A stretch of 64,000 nt of DNA from contig NZ_QAOH01000001.1 of the NCBI RefSeq assembly GCF_003050785.1, positions 496,001 to 560,000 on the forward strand, read 5' to 3'. This stretch comes from Celeribacter persicus (lineage in GTDB: Bacteria; Pseudomonadota; Alphaproteobacteria; Rhodobacterales; Rhodobacteraceae). The notes below the pieces were generated by a model that did not search any database, was not told the DNA's origin, and saw only the letters and a program-made list of their open reading frames with translations. A program made the translations under genes and the position numbers. Below are positions 35,005 through 43,552 of the stretch, in pieces (position 1 is the stretch's first letter; every line of letters starts with the position of its first letter).

Positions 35005-36201
35005 ATGATACATACCATCCGCATCGGCGCACATGTGCTCGCCCAAGGCCAATTCGCCCGAAATCTCGGCGATGGTCGCATCGAGATCGACACGGGCAAT
35101 CGCAGACTTGCCGGGAAGCCTGTCACGCAGCATGGCTTGCACACCGCCAAGGTTTCACCGCTGCTTCACCTGCTTTCGGCGAACCACTGGCGCAGCGGTC
35201 TGCTTGCCGCAGTGGGGGCAATGACGCTGGCCTTCGGCCCGACCTCTGCGGCGAAGGCAGAAGATACTGTCGAAATCCTGAACGTCTCCTACGATCCGAC
35301 GCGCGAATTCTATCGGCAATATAACGCGCTGTTCAATGAATGGTGGGAAAGCCAGGGCCATGAGCCGGTGACCCTGCGCCAGTCGCATGGCGGCTCGGGC
35401 GGGCAGGCCCGGGCCGTGATCGACGGGCTTGAGGCCACGGTCGTCACCCTCGCGCTCTCCGCCGATATCTCGGCCATCGCAGAGCGCAGCGGTAAAATCC
35501 CCGCAGACTGGCAATTGCGCCTGCCCCACAATTCCTCGCCCTACACATCCACGATTGTTTTTCTGGTCCGGGACGGCAATCCAAAGGGCATCGCCGACTG
35601 GGACGATCTCATCCGCGACGATGTGCAGGTCATCACGCCGAACCCCAAAACCTCCGGCGGGGCACGTTGGAATTTCATGGCGGGCTGGGCTTGGGCTCTG
35701 AATGAATATGGCGGCAACGAAGATCAGGCCCGCGCCTATATGAGTGATCTCTTCAAGAACGTCCCCGTACTCGATACCGGTGCGCGCGGTGCAACCAACA
35801 CCTTTACCCAGCGCGGCATCGGCGATGTGCTTCTGGCCTGGGAGAACGAGGCTTTTCTGGCGTTGGCCGAACAGGGAGAAGACGCCTTCGACATCGTCGT
35901 GCCGTCCGTCTCCATGCTGGCGGAGCCGCCAGTGGCGCTGGTGGACGGCAATATCACCTCGCAGGCGGAGCGCGCCGTCGCCGAAGCCTATCTGGAGCAT
36001 CTTTACAGTCCTGAGGCGCAGGCGCTTGCGCTCAGGAACTTCTACCGGGCTTGGGACACGTCCGCGGCGTCTGATGAAGACATCGCCCGCTTCCCTGAAA
36101 TCACGCGCCTGTCCATCGACGATTTTGGAGGATGGGTCGAGGTGCAGCCCGTCTTTTTCGGGGATGGCGGTGTGTTCGACCAGATTTATGAGGAGCAATA
36201 A
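35005..36201 (+). CDS. Sulfate ABC transporter substrate-binding protein with N-terminal extension
   Basis: 398 residues of the Sbp/CysP family (VEILNVSYDPTREFYRQYNALF; LRQSHGGSGGQARAVIDGL; TPNPKTSGGARW), which binds periplasmic sulfate or thiosulfate. A Sec signal core (LLAAVGAMTLAFGPTSAAKA) is found only at about residues 66-85. The 60 residues before it (from MIHTIRIGAHVLAQG) are unusual for the family. The ATG at 35005 has a good GGAG 6 bases upstream, and I see no good alternative start nearer to the signal. First gene of the operon. Confidence 0.85.
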   Translation: MIHTIRIGAHVLAQGQFARNLGDGRIEIDTGNRRLAGKPVTQHGLHTAKVSPLLHLLSANHWRSGLLAAVGAMTLAFGPTSAAKAEDTVEILNVSYDPTREFYRQYNALFNEWWESQGHEPVTLRQSHGGSGGQARAVIDGLEATVVTLALSADISAIAERSGKIPADWQLRLPHNSSPYTSTIVFLVRDGNPKGIADWDDLIRDDVQVITPNPKTSGGARWNFMAGWAWALNEYGGNEDQARAYMSDLFKNVPVLDTGARGATNTFTQRGIGDVLLAWENEAFLALAEQGEDAFDIVVPSVSMLAEPPVALVDGNITSQAERAVAEAYLEHLYSPEAQALALRNFYRAWDTSAASDEDIARFPEITRLSIDDFGGWVEVQPVFFGDGGVFDQIYEEQ

Positions 36202-36204
36202 ACC

Positions 36205-37044
36205 ATGAGGGCGGGTGTTCTCCGCGCGCCCTCCCCTCTGCCGGGGTTTGGGCTGAGTTTCGGGATCATGATGGCGGTGCTGTCCGTCGTCGTCCTTCTG
36301 CCGATCATGGCGCTCCTCGGGCGGGGTGTGGTGATCGGACCGGCGGAACTTTGGGAGATGGTCGGCACAAAACGCATTCGCGCGGCGCTGTCCCTCTCTT
36401 TTCGCGCCGCTCTGATCGCGTCGGTCTTCAATCTGGTCTTCGGATTGTTGCTGGCATGGGTGCTGGTGCGCTACCGCTTCTGGGGGCGCCGTCTGATCGA
36501 CGCCGCTATTGATCTGCCCTTCGCCCTGCCGACAGCCGTGGCAGGCATTGCTTTGACAGCGCTTTATGCCCCCAACGGCGCTTTCGGAGCTCTGCTCGCG
36601 CCATTCGGAATAAAGGTGGCCTATACCCAGATCGGCATCTGGCTGGCACTTATCTTCATCGGTCTTCCCTTCGTCGTGCGCACTGTGCAGCCCGTCATCG
36701 AGGAACTCGACCGCGAGGTCGAGGAAGCCAGTGCCACGCTGGGCGCAAGTCGCGCATATACGCTGCGCCGCGTGGTTCTGCCAACGCTGACACCCGCACT
36801 CTTGACCGGGTTCGCCCTCGCTCTGGCGCGCTCTGTCGGGGAATACGGCTCGGTGATCTTCATCGCAGGCAACCTGCCGTTCCAAACCGAGATCGCGCCC
36901 CTGCTGATCGTGATCCGGCTTGAGGAATACAATTACGACGCTGCCACCGCGATCGGTCTGGCCATGCTGCTAATCTCTTTCGCCATGCTGCTGGCCATCA
37001 ACATCATTCAAATCTGGAGCAGACGGAGGATCGGAGATGTCTGA
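36205..37044 (+). CDS. cysT: Sulfate ABC transporter permease CysT
   Basis: 279 residues, six membrane segments, CysT/CysU type: LPTAVAGIALTALYAPNG and the EAA-like loop EVEEASATLGASRAYTLRRVVLP. Three bases after the binding-protein gene; overlaps cysW by 8 bases. Confidence 0.9.
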   Translation: MRAGVLRAPSPLPGFGLSFGIMMAVLSVVVLLPIMALLGRGVVIGPAELWEMVGTKRIRAALSLSFRAALIASVFNLVFGLLLAWVLVRYRFWGRRLIDAAIDLPFALPTAVAGIALTALYAPNGAFGALLAPFGIKVAYTQIGIWLALIFIGLPFVVRTVQPVIEELDREVEEASATLGASRAYTLRRVVLPTLTPALLTGFALALARSVGEYGSVIFIAGNLPFQTEIAPLLIVIRLEEYNYDAATAIGLAMLLISFAMLLAINIIQIWSRRRIGDV

Positions 37045-37903
37045 GGTTTCCTCAATCGCCCGCACGCCCTCGGTCACGACCGAGCCACGCCTCATCCGCA
37101 CCCTTTTGATCGGCACGGTTGTGGTGCTGATCTCGGTCTTGTTGTTCGCCCCCCTGATCGCCGTTTTTTCCGAGGCTTTGCGACAAGGCTGGGTCGCCGC
37201 GCTCGAAAGCCTGACCTCGCCCGACGCGCGTGCTGCGATCGGCCTGACCCTCATTATTTCGGCCATTGTCGTACCATTCAACGCGGTCTTCGGTGTCGCC
37301 GCAGCATGGGCGATCACCAAGTTCGATTTTCGGGGCAAGGCGTTTCTGATCACGCTGATCGACCTGCCGTTTTCGGTCTCTCCGGTGGTTGCCGGTCTGG
37401 CACTGGTCCTGCTGTTCGGGGCCAATTCCTGGCTCGGGGCATGGCTGATCGCGCATGATCTGAAGATCGTCTTTGCCTTCCCTAGCATCGTACTCGCCAC
37501 ACTGTTCGTGACCTTCCCCTTCGTGGCCCGCGAATTGATCCCGGTCATGATCGAGCAGGGCCGCGCCGAGGAGGAAGCCGCTCTGACCCTCGGAGCGTCC
37601 GGCTGGCGGATATTCTTTACCGTCACCCTGCCGAACATCCGTTGGGCGTTGCTCTACGGTGTGTTGCTCTGCAATGCGCGGGCCATGGGGGAGTTCGGTG
37701 CCGTGGCCGTGATCTCCGGCAAGATCCGGGGCGAGACAACCACCATGCCGATCATGATCGAGATGCTCTACAACGAATATCTTTCGGTCGCCGCCTTCAC
37801 GCTCGCCGCCGCGCTCGCCCTTCTGGCGCTGGTTACGCTTGTGCTGAAATCCCTGCTCGAATGGCGCTACGCGGATTTGCTCGCCGCCACGCGCCGCCAT
37901 TGA
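37037..37903 (+). CDS. cysW: Sulfate ABC transporter permease CysW
   Basis: 288 residues, the partner permease to CysT. It has [20 protein letters not shown], the loop [23 protein letters not shown] and [22 protein letters not shown], typical of CysW. Confidence 0.9.
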   Translation: MSEVSSIARTPSVTTEPRLIRTLLIGTVVVLISVLLFAPLIAVFSEALRQGWVAALESLTSPDARAAIGLTLIISAIVVPFNAVFGVAAAWAITKFDFRGKAFLITLIDLPFSVSPVVAGLALVLLFGANSWLGAWLIAHDLKIVFAFPSIVLATLFVTFPFVARELIPVMIEQGRAEEEAALTLGASGWRIFFTVTLPNIRWALLYGVLLCNARAMGEFGAVAVISGKIRGETTTMPIMIEMLYNEYLSVAAFTLAAALALLALVTLVLKSLLEWRYADLLAATRRH

Positions 37904-37914
37904 AAGGATATTCC

Positions 37915-38634
37915 ATGTTTATCGAAATCGAAGAGATCGCCAAGGAATTCGGGAGCGAGCGTGCGCTTCATCCTGTCTCGCTTTCCATTCCCTCGGGCGC
38001 GCTGATTGCACTTCTCGGGCCCTCCGGGTCCGGCAAGACGACACTCCTGCGCATTCTTGCCGGGCTGGAGTTCCCGACCTCGGGTCGCGTGATGTTCGAC
38101 GCTGTCGATGCGACGGGCCTTAGCGTGCAGGCGCGACGGGCTGGCTTCGTGTTCCAACATTATGCGCTGTTCCGACACATGACCGTGTTCGAGAACATCG
38201 CCTACGGGCTACGCGCGCGCAAACGGCGGGAGCGCCCGAATGAGGCGGAGATCGGTCGGCGTGTGAACCGGCTTCTGGATCTGATCCAGCTTCCCGATAT
38301 CAGTAGCCGCTACCCCAGCCAGCTTTCGGGTGGTCAGCGTCAACGTGTGGCTCTTGCACGTGCACTGGCAATCGAGCCACACATGCTGCTGCTCGACGAA
38401 CCCTTCGGCGCGCTTGACGCGAAAGTGCGCAAGGAGCTGCGGCAAGGGCTGCGCGAAATTCATGACACCACCGGGCTGACGACCGTTTTCGTGACTCATG
38501 ACCAGGAAGAGGCGATGGAACTGGCCGACCTCGTCGTCGTCATGTCGATGGGCCGGATCGAACAGATCGGCAAACCGTCGGACATCCGCACGCATCCCGC
38601 CAGCGAGTTCGTGCGTACGTTTACGGCAGCTTAG
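37915..38634 (+). CDS. cysA: Sulfate ABC transporter ATPase, short form
   Basis: 239 residues. Walker [11 protein letters not shown]-loop [12 protein letters not shown], signature LSGGQRQR, Walker [17 protein letters not shown], switch [14 protein letters not shown]: CysA type. It ends right after the ATPase domain and lacks the C-terminal TOBE-like region of full-length CysA (about 340-360 residues). The stop is clean and the gene looks intact, so I read it as a naturally short form. Confidence 0.88.
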   Translation: MFIEIEEIAKEFGSERALHPVSLSIPSGALIALLGPSGSGKTTLLRILAGLEFPTSGRVMFDAVDATGLSVQARRAGFVFQHYALFRHMTVFENIAYGLRARKRRERPNEAEIGRRVNRLLDLIQLPDISSRYPSQLSGGQRQRVALARALAIEPHMLLLDEPFGALDAKVRKELRQGLREIHDTTGLTTVFVTHDQEEAMELADLVVVMSMGRIEQIGKPSDIRTHPASEFVRTFTAA

Positions 38635-38673
38635 GAAGGTACTGTTGCCCTCCTCGCCACAAGACGTCTCGTG

Positions 38674-38699
38674 TGGGCACGGTGCAGTTCTTGTGCCCA
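38674..38699. other. Hairpin after cysA
   Basis: 7-bp stem TGGGCAC / GTGCCCA with a 12-base loop and no T-run, 40 bases after the cysA stop. Could cap the sulfate operon transcript. Confidence 0.4.
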
Positions 38700-38787
38700 T
38701 ACAAATGGAATGGGGCGAAACGATGAGGCTCACGCAACCACCCGGTATGTGTCCACTTGGATCAGGTCCAAAGATAAGGAGATGCAG

Positions 38788-39267
38788 ATGAACGATGTGA
38801 CGCTCGACAGGATTGACCGGAAAATTCTGGACCAGTTGATGCGCGATACGACCCTACCCGTCGCGCAACTCGCGGAGCGGGTCGGCCTGTCTCAGACGCC
38901 CTGCTGGAAACGCATTCAGAAACTGGAAGCCGCCGGGGTGATCACGCGCCGCGTGGCGCTTGTCGATCCCGTGAAAATCGGCCTGGGGCTCACGGTGTTC
39001 GTGGAGGTCGAGGCACTGGACCACACACCGGAATGGCGGGCCGCGTTCCGTGCGCTCATCCCCCGCTTCCCCGCCATTGTCGAGGTGCACCGGCTGGCCG
39101 GAACAGTCGATTATCTGCTCAAGGTCGTCGTCCCGGACATGCGGGCGTTCGATGAGTTCTATCTTCAGTTGACCCGTGCGCTTCCCTGCCGGAACATCAC
39201 CTCGAAATTCTCGACGGAAGCCATCCTTGTCTCCACCGTCTGGCCGATTGATGTCGAGACGGTTTGA
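38788..39267 (+). CDS. Lrp/AsnC family regulator
   Basis: 159 residues. N-terminal HTH (LDRIDRKILDQLMRDTTLPVAQLAERVGLSQTPCWKRIQKLEAAGVI) and C-terminal RAM/ligand domain (VEVEALDHTPEWRAAFRAL; GTVDYLLKVVVPDMRAFDEFYLQ). ATG 38788 follows AAGGAG; an ATG six bases earlier is also possible. Target genes are not evident: the sulfate operon is upstream on the same strand and the copper genes downstream. Confidence 0.88.
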   Translation: MNDVTLDRIDRKILDQLMRDTTLPVAQLAERVGLSQTPCWKRIQKLEAAGVITRRVALVDPVKIGLGLTVFVEVEALDHTPEWRAAFRALIPRFPAIVEVHRLAGTVDYLLKVVVPDMRAFDEFYLQLTRALPCRNITSKFSTEAILVSTVWPIDVETV

Positions 39268-39391
39268 AAGACAGAGCACGCTTCTGCGAGGATATGCAGC
39301 AAATAAAATTGAACAAGACAGGGACAACGCCGCGTTGACCTGATACCTGTGCCCCGCCATAATCCGGATACAAAGGCACAGGAGAACCTGT

Positions 39392-39757
39392 TTGTCCCGC
39401 ATCGTGACCATCCTGCTCATCGGGGTTCTTACCCTCTTCTCTGCGCCCCGCGCAGGGATGGCGCATGAGATGTCCGGGGCTGAGATGACGGGAGCAACAC
39501 AAACGGTCGCGAACACCGTGCATCATCATGAAATGTGCCCCGATTGCGCCAATAGCACCTCCGGTTCGACCTCCATGGATATTCCCTGTCCGCATGGCGC
39601 GATCTGCGTCCTGTTCACACCCGGTCACGGTCTTGATCATCGGGTGAGCAGGACGTTGCAGCCAGTTGGCTTTCCTCCCCCAGCTTCAGCGAAGATCATC
39701 GCGCGGAGCCCCGGCCTGGACCTTCCGCCTCCCCGTATCCGGTTCAACATCGCCTGA
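39392..39757 (+). CDS. Small exported Cys/His/Met-rich protein, likely copper-related
   Basis: 121 residues, TTG start with GGAG eight bases upstream. A signal-like segment (IVTILLIGVLTLFSAPRAGMA) precedes a stretch rich in His, Met and Cys: HEMSGAEM, HHHEMCPDC, IPCPHGAIC. Such content fits metal binding in the periplasm. I do not recognise a named family. Position before a cytochrome c and a multicopper oxidase supports a copper role. Confidence 0.6.
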   Translation: MSRIVTILLIGVLTLFSAPRAGMAHEMSGAEMTGATQTVANTVHHHEMCPDCANSTSGSTSMDIPCPHGAICVLFTPGHGLDHRVSRTLQPVGFPPPASAKIIARSPGLDLPPPRIRFNIA

Positions 39758-39807
39758 ACCCTTTCTTGTGACGCTCCACCGCGTCACGATCCGATACGGA
39801 AACACCC

Positions 39808-40248
39808 ATGAACAAATTCATCCTGCCCTTGGCCGGTGCCGCTGCACTGGCGCTTGGGGCCTATCTTATCTTCAAACCCGAACCCGAAACGACTCCGCTC
39901 GCGTCCTCTTCGCGACCGGCCCAAGGAGACCCTATTGTATCGGTCGCGCTACCGGATGCTCTCTCCCCCAATGCGCAGATCGGAAAACGTGCTTTCGACA
40001 GTGTCTGTGCCGCCTGCCATGGCGAGAATGCCGCTGGCAAAGAAGGGTTCGGACCGCCCTTGGTCCATAAAATCTACGAGCCTTCCCACCATGGCGATAT
40101 GTCCTTCCTGTTGGCTGCGCAGCGCGGCGTTCAGGCGCATCATTGGCGCTTTGGAGACATGCCTCCGCAAGAGGATGTCACGCAGGGCGATGTCAAAGCG
40201 ATCATCGCCTATGTCCGGGAATTGCAGCGCGCCAATGGGATCAACTGA
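39808..40248 (+). CDS. Small monohaem cytochrome c
   Basis: 146 residues. N-terminal membrane or signal segment (FILPLAGAAALALGAYLIF), then one haem-binding CAACH (FDSVCAACHGENAAG) and a C-terminal axial Met candidate in FGDMPPQEDVT. One base separates it from the multicopper oxidase gene, so the two are co-expressed; it could accept electrons from or feed the oxidase. Confidence 0.85.
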   Translation: MNKFILPLAGAAALALGAYLIFKPEPETTPLASSSRPAQGDPIVSVALPDALSPNAQIGKRAFDSVCAACHGENAAGKEGFGPPLVHKIYEPSHHGDMSFLLAAQRGVQAHHWRFGDMPPQEDVTQGDVKAIIAYVRELQRANGIN

Positions 40249-40249
40249 C

Positions 40250-41635
40250 ATGACAGACTTCTTTATTTCGCGCCGTCATTTCCTTGCAGGTTCCGGCGCG
40301 ATGGTCATGATGCCGGGCACAACCTTCGCGGCGCCCCCGGAGGTTTTGGTCGCAAAGATCGCACAAGCCCAGATCGCGCCCGACAGCTATCCCCCGACAA
40401 GCATCTATAGCTATAATGGCCAATTCCCCGGCCCTATGATCCGCGCCAAACAAGGCGAACGGATCACCCGGGAATTGGTCAACGACCTGCCTGTGCCGAC
40501 CTCGATCCACTGGCACGGCATCCGCATCGACAATACCATGGACGGGGTTGCAGGGCTCACGCAGGAGGCCGTACCTCCGGGAGAGCGGTTCAGCTATGAT
40601 TTCGTGGTGCCGGACGCGGGCACCTATTGGTATCACGCGCATACGAACTCGATGGAACAAGTGGCGCGCGGCCTCTACGGTCCGTTGATCGTCGAAGAAA
40701 CCGAGGCACCGGATGTCGATCGTGATGAAGTGCTGATGCTTGGTGACTGGCGCCTCGATCCCGAAACCGCACAGATCGACCCGAACTTCGATCACCCGAT
40801 GGATCGCAGCCACGCCGGGCGCTATGGCAATCTGATCGGCACCAACGGGCGCTACGGCTATCGTCTGGTGGCGCGCCAAGGCGAACGGCTGCGCCTGCGT
40901 CTGATCAACGCGGCAAATGCGCGAATTTTCAGGCTCAGGCTCAAAGGGTTGATCGGGTGGACCGTGGCACTCGATGGCATGCCGCTTGAGACACCAGTGC
41001 CGGTTGAAGGCGAAATCGTTCTCCTCCCGGCGCAGCGTGCCGATCTGATTGTCGATGTAACAGCCGATGACGGGGGCGAAACCATGATCCTGCGGTTCGA
41101 TGACGATGGGCAATGGCGCGAACAGGTCGGGTTCGATCTCTCCGGTTCCATCGCTCTGCGCAGCACACCTCCCGCACCTTTGTCGCCCAATCCAGGCATG
41201 TCTCCGATTGATCTTGAGCGTGCCACCCGACTTGAGATGCGCATGGAGGGCGGTGCCATGGGCAATATGCCGATGGGCCGGATGAACGGGCAGATGATGA
41301 CCTTTCGCGAGATGGTGGCATCCGGCATGTACTGGACGCTCGCGGGTGTTGCCGGAATGGCGGATAACCCGTTCGCGCGTCTTGCGCGGAGGGAGCATGT
41401 CCGATTGAAACTCATCAACGACACGGCGTTCCCGCACGCCATGCACTTGCATGGACATCATTTCCGCGAAATCACGGAAGGACAACAAGGTCCGATGCGT
41501 GACACGATTCTGAGCCTGCCGGGGGACACCATCGAGATCGCGTTTGTCGCGGACAATCCAGGGAAATGGCTATTTCATTGTCACATGCTCGGTCATGCCG
41601 CATCCGGAATGACAACCTGGATCGAGGTTCTCTAA
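40250..41635 (+). CDS. Tat-exported multicopper oxidase
   Basis: 461 residues. Twin-arginine signal (ISRRHFLAGSGAM). All four copper-ligand clusters are present: HWHG (H87, H89), YHAHT (H129, H131), HAMHLHGHH and the C-terminal HCHMLGH with the type 1 Cys. A Met-rich segment (MEGGAMGNMPMGRMNGQMM) before the last cupredoxin domain is like the Met-rich copper regions of CueO/CopA. Probably oxidises Cu(I) in the periplasm as part of copper defence. Confidence 0.9.
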   Translation: MTDFFISRRHFLAGSGAMVMMPGTTFAAPPEVLVAKIAQAQIAPDSYPPTSIYSYNGQFPGPMIRAKQGERITRELVNDLPVPTSIHWHGIRIDNTMDGVAGLTQEAVPPGERFSYDFVVPDAGTYWYHAHTNSMEQVARGLYGPLIVEETEAPDVDRDEVLMLGDWRLDPETAQIDPNFDHPMDRSHAGRYGNLIGTNGRYGYRLVARQGERLRLRLINAANARIFRLRLKGLIGWTVALDGMPLETPVPVEGEIVLLPAQRADLIVDVTADDGGETMILRFDDDGQWREQVGFDLSGSIALRSTPPAPLSPNPGMSPIDLERATRLEMRMEGGAMGNMPMGRMNGQMMTFREMVASGMYWTLAGVAGMADNPFARLARREHVRLKLINDTAFPHAMHLHGHHFREITEGQQGPMRDTILSLPGDTIEIAFVADNPGKWLFHCHMLGHAASGMTTWIEVL

Positions 41636-41653
41636 GTAGGAAGTCGATCTGCC

Positions 41654-41748
41654 TAAAGCGTTTTGCTTTTTATCTGAAACAGGGAAAAAGCAAAACGCAG
41701 TGCCTCGTATAGGCGTTGCGAGCGCTTCACATTAAATCTGCGATCCTC
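41654..41748. repeat. Dispersed hairpin element, copy 2 (right end missing)
   Basis: Same left end and hairpin as copy 1: AGCGTTTTGCTTTTT (41657-41671), loop ATCTGAAACAGGG, AAAAAGCAAAACGC (41685-41698), then the internal part GGCGTTGCGAGCGCTTCAC and TTAAATCTGCGATC. The right terminal repeat GCGAAACGCTTTA is absent. It lies after the multicopper oxidase gene and could serve as its 3' hairpin. The rest of the gap up to the tRNA holds nothing I can name. Confidence 0.8.
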
Positions 41749-41931
41749 GAAAGCACTCGGCAACGCAGGCCGCGAAGCCGCTCACGATACGGGAATAAAG
41801 AAAAGCGCTCATGGCCAGCGCAAAGCCGGTGCTGTGATGGGTCAGAACAAGAACGGAATAGTATGGAAAGCGCCGCCCAAGGTGTAGAAATCGAAATATT
41901 TTCGCTTAAAATCAACACGTTAGGAGATTAG

Positions 41932-42008
41932 TGGCGCGCTGGGGAGGATTCGAACCCCCGACCCCTTGATTCGTAGTCAAGTACTCTATCCAACTGAGCT
42001 ACCAGCGC
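41932..42008 (-). tRNA. tRNA-Arg(ACG)
   Basis: 77 bases including encoded CCA. The acceptor GCGCTGG pairs with CCAGCGC; D-arm GCTCAGTTGGATAGAGT; anticodon stem TTGAC..., loop CTACGAA with anticodon ACG; T-arm GGGGGTTCGAATCCTCC; discriminator G. Reads CGU/CGC/CGA codons after A-to-I editing. Confidence 0.93.
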
Positions 42009-42098
42009 GCGGGGTAGGGGCGATTTACAGAGAGTCGTCGGGGGGCGCAAGAGGCCATTGTGATTTTTTTGAAAAACTTGTCGCAACCAATGCGGTTG

Positions 42099-43544
42099 TC
42101 ATTCGGCGGCTTCTGCCGAGGCCTTCTTCTCCGCGCGTTGCGGAACCGAAATCGTGAAACCTTTCGGCAGATGGATTTCGAACGCCGTGCCGGTTTCGTC
42201 GCTGCGTTTGAGCAGCAGCCGCCCGCCATGCCCGCGGACCAGTTCGGCGGAAATCGCAAGACCGAGGCCAAAGCCGCCCTTGCGCGCGCCCCCCTGAAAT
42301 GGCTGGAACAAATATTCGCGCGCTTTCGGCGGCAGGCCTGGCCCCGTGTCAGTCACGGAGAGCACCCATTCCTCCTCATCCTCGCGCCCGGCGACGGAAA
42401 TCTCACCGCATTTGCCGGTCGCCATAATCGCCTGACGCGCGTTACGCACGAGATTGGAGAGCACGCGGTGCATCTGTTCGTGATCCGCGCGCACGACCAT
42501 GGTGGCGGGAATATCCTCGGCAAAGGACAGGTCGAAATCCCCGATGGCGAGGCGCTCGCCCTCGATCACCTCGGCCACAAGCTCGGCAAGCCGCACGCCG
42601 GTGAGCGTCGGCGCGGGTTCCTCGGCCTTACCGAACGCCAGCGTGGTTTCACATAGATTCACCGCACGTTGGATCGAATTCACCAGTTTCGGCGCGGAGC
42701 GGGTCACGGCGGGGTCCTGAGACATTTCGAGCCGGTCGGTAAAGAGCTGTGCCGTGGTGAGAATGTTGCGCAGATCGTGCGAGACTTTCGCCACCGCACC
42801 TCCCAATTGCGCCAGTCGTTCCTTTTGCCGCAGGGATGCGGTCAGTTCCGTTTCCATCGCCTTGAGCGCGGCCTCGGCCTCGCGCAGTTCGGCGACTTTT
42901 GCGGACGGTTCGATGATCCGTCGGGTGTCCTCAGGCGCTTGGGCATAGGAGGTCATTGCATTCACGACCCGCTTGATCGGTCGCACCAGCAATGCCCGCA
43001 CGGCGAGAAACAACAGACCAGCAGTCAGGAAGGAGATCACGGCGGACAGGAGCAGGATGCGCAGACCATAGTCGATCATCGCCACACGCAGAGGTGCGGT
43101 CGGCAGCGTCACCTCGATCAACAGCCCCGCCTGTTTCACCGGATCGCCGATGACGCGGATCACGCGTTCTTCGGGATCGAACAGCGTCACCATGGCATCG
43201 CGGATCAACTCGAAAGCGGTGGCATCTCGCAGATCGTAGGTGGCATGAATCTGTTCCGGGATCGGGGAGGACAGCACAAGCTGGCGAATCTCGTTGCGGC
43301 GCAGCACGACGTTGTAGACGCCCGCGTTTGCCAGAAGCTCGTCTTCGAGATCCATGTCGAGGCTGTCGTTGGCGAGAAGCGCAAGAGAAGCGATCTGGGC
43401 CCGTTCCAGTCGTGACAGCAGGAAATCCTCGCGGAACCGCGCCACCGAAGGGACAAAAATCATGATCTCGGCGGCCATCACGAAAATGACCGTCAACATC
43501 AGGAACCGTCCCGTCAGCGTATTGAGGAACCGCGGCAGTTTCAT
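42099..43544 (-). CDS. Sensor histidine kinase, orphan
   Basis: 481 residues. Two membrane segments (about 14-33 and 162-185) flank a periplasmic sensor of about 130 residues. Then HAMP, a coiled segment (ELREAEAALKAMETELTASLRQKERLAQLG), the H-box AKVSHDLRNILTTAQL, N-box LVRNARQAIM, G1 VTDTGPGLP and G2 GGFGLGLAIS. No response regulator is adjacent, so its partner is elsewhere. The next gene upstream on the strand is 8 bases away. Confidence 0.88.
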   Translation of the reverse strand: MKLPRFLNTLTGRFLMLTVIFVMAAEIMIFVPSVARFREDFLLSRLERAQIASLALLANDSLDMDLEDELLANAGVYNVVLRRNEIRQLVLSSPIPEQIHATYDLRDATAFELIRDAMVTLFDPEERVIRVIGDPVKQAGLLIEVTLPTAPLRVAMIDYGLRILLLSAVISFLTAGLLFLAVRALLVRPIKRVVNAMTSYAQAPEDTRRIIEPSAKVAELREAEAALKAMETELTASLRQKERLAQLGGAVAKVSHDLRNILTTAQLFTDRLEMSQDPAVTRSAPKLVNSIQRAVNLCETTLAFGKAEEPAPTLTGVRLAELVAEVIEGERLAIGDFDLSFAEDIPATMVVRADHEQMHRVLSNLVRNARQAIMATGKCGEISVAGREDEEEWVLSVTDTGPGLPPKAREYLFQPFQGGARKGGFGLGLAISAELVRGHGGRLLLKRSDETGTAFEIHLPKGFTISVPQRAEKKASAEAAE

Positions 43545-43552
43545 CGCATCCC

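Noticed and set aside
41716-41931. Small open frame of 71 codons between the multicopper oxidase and the tRNA
   Set aside because: No Shine-Dalgarno, overlaps the repeat element, no family features.
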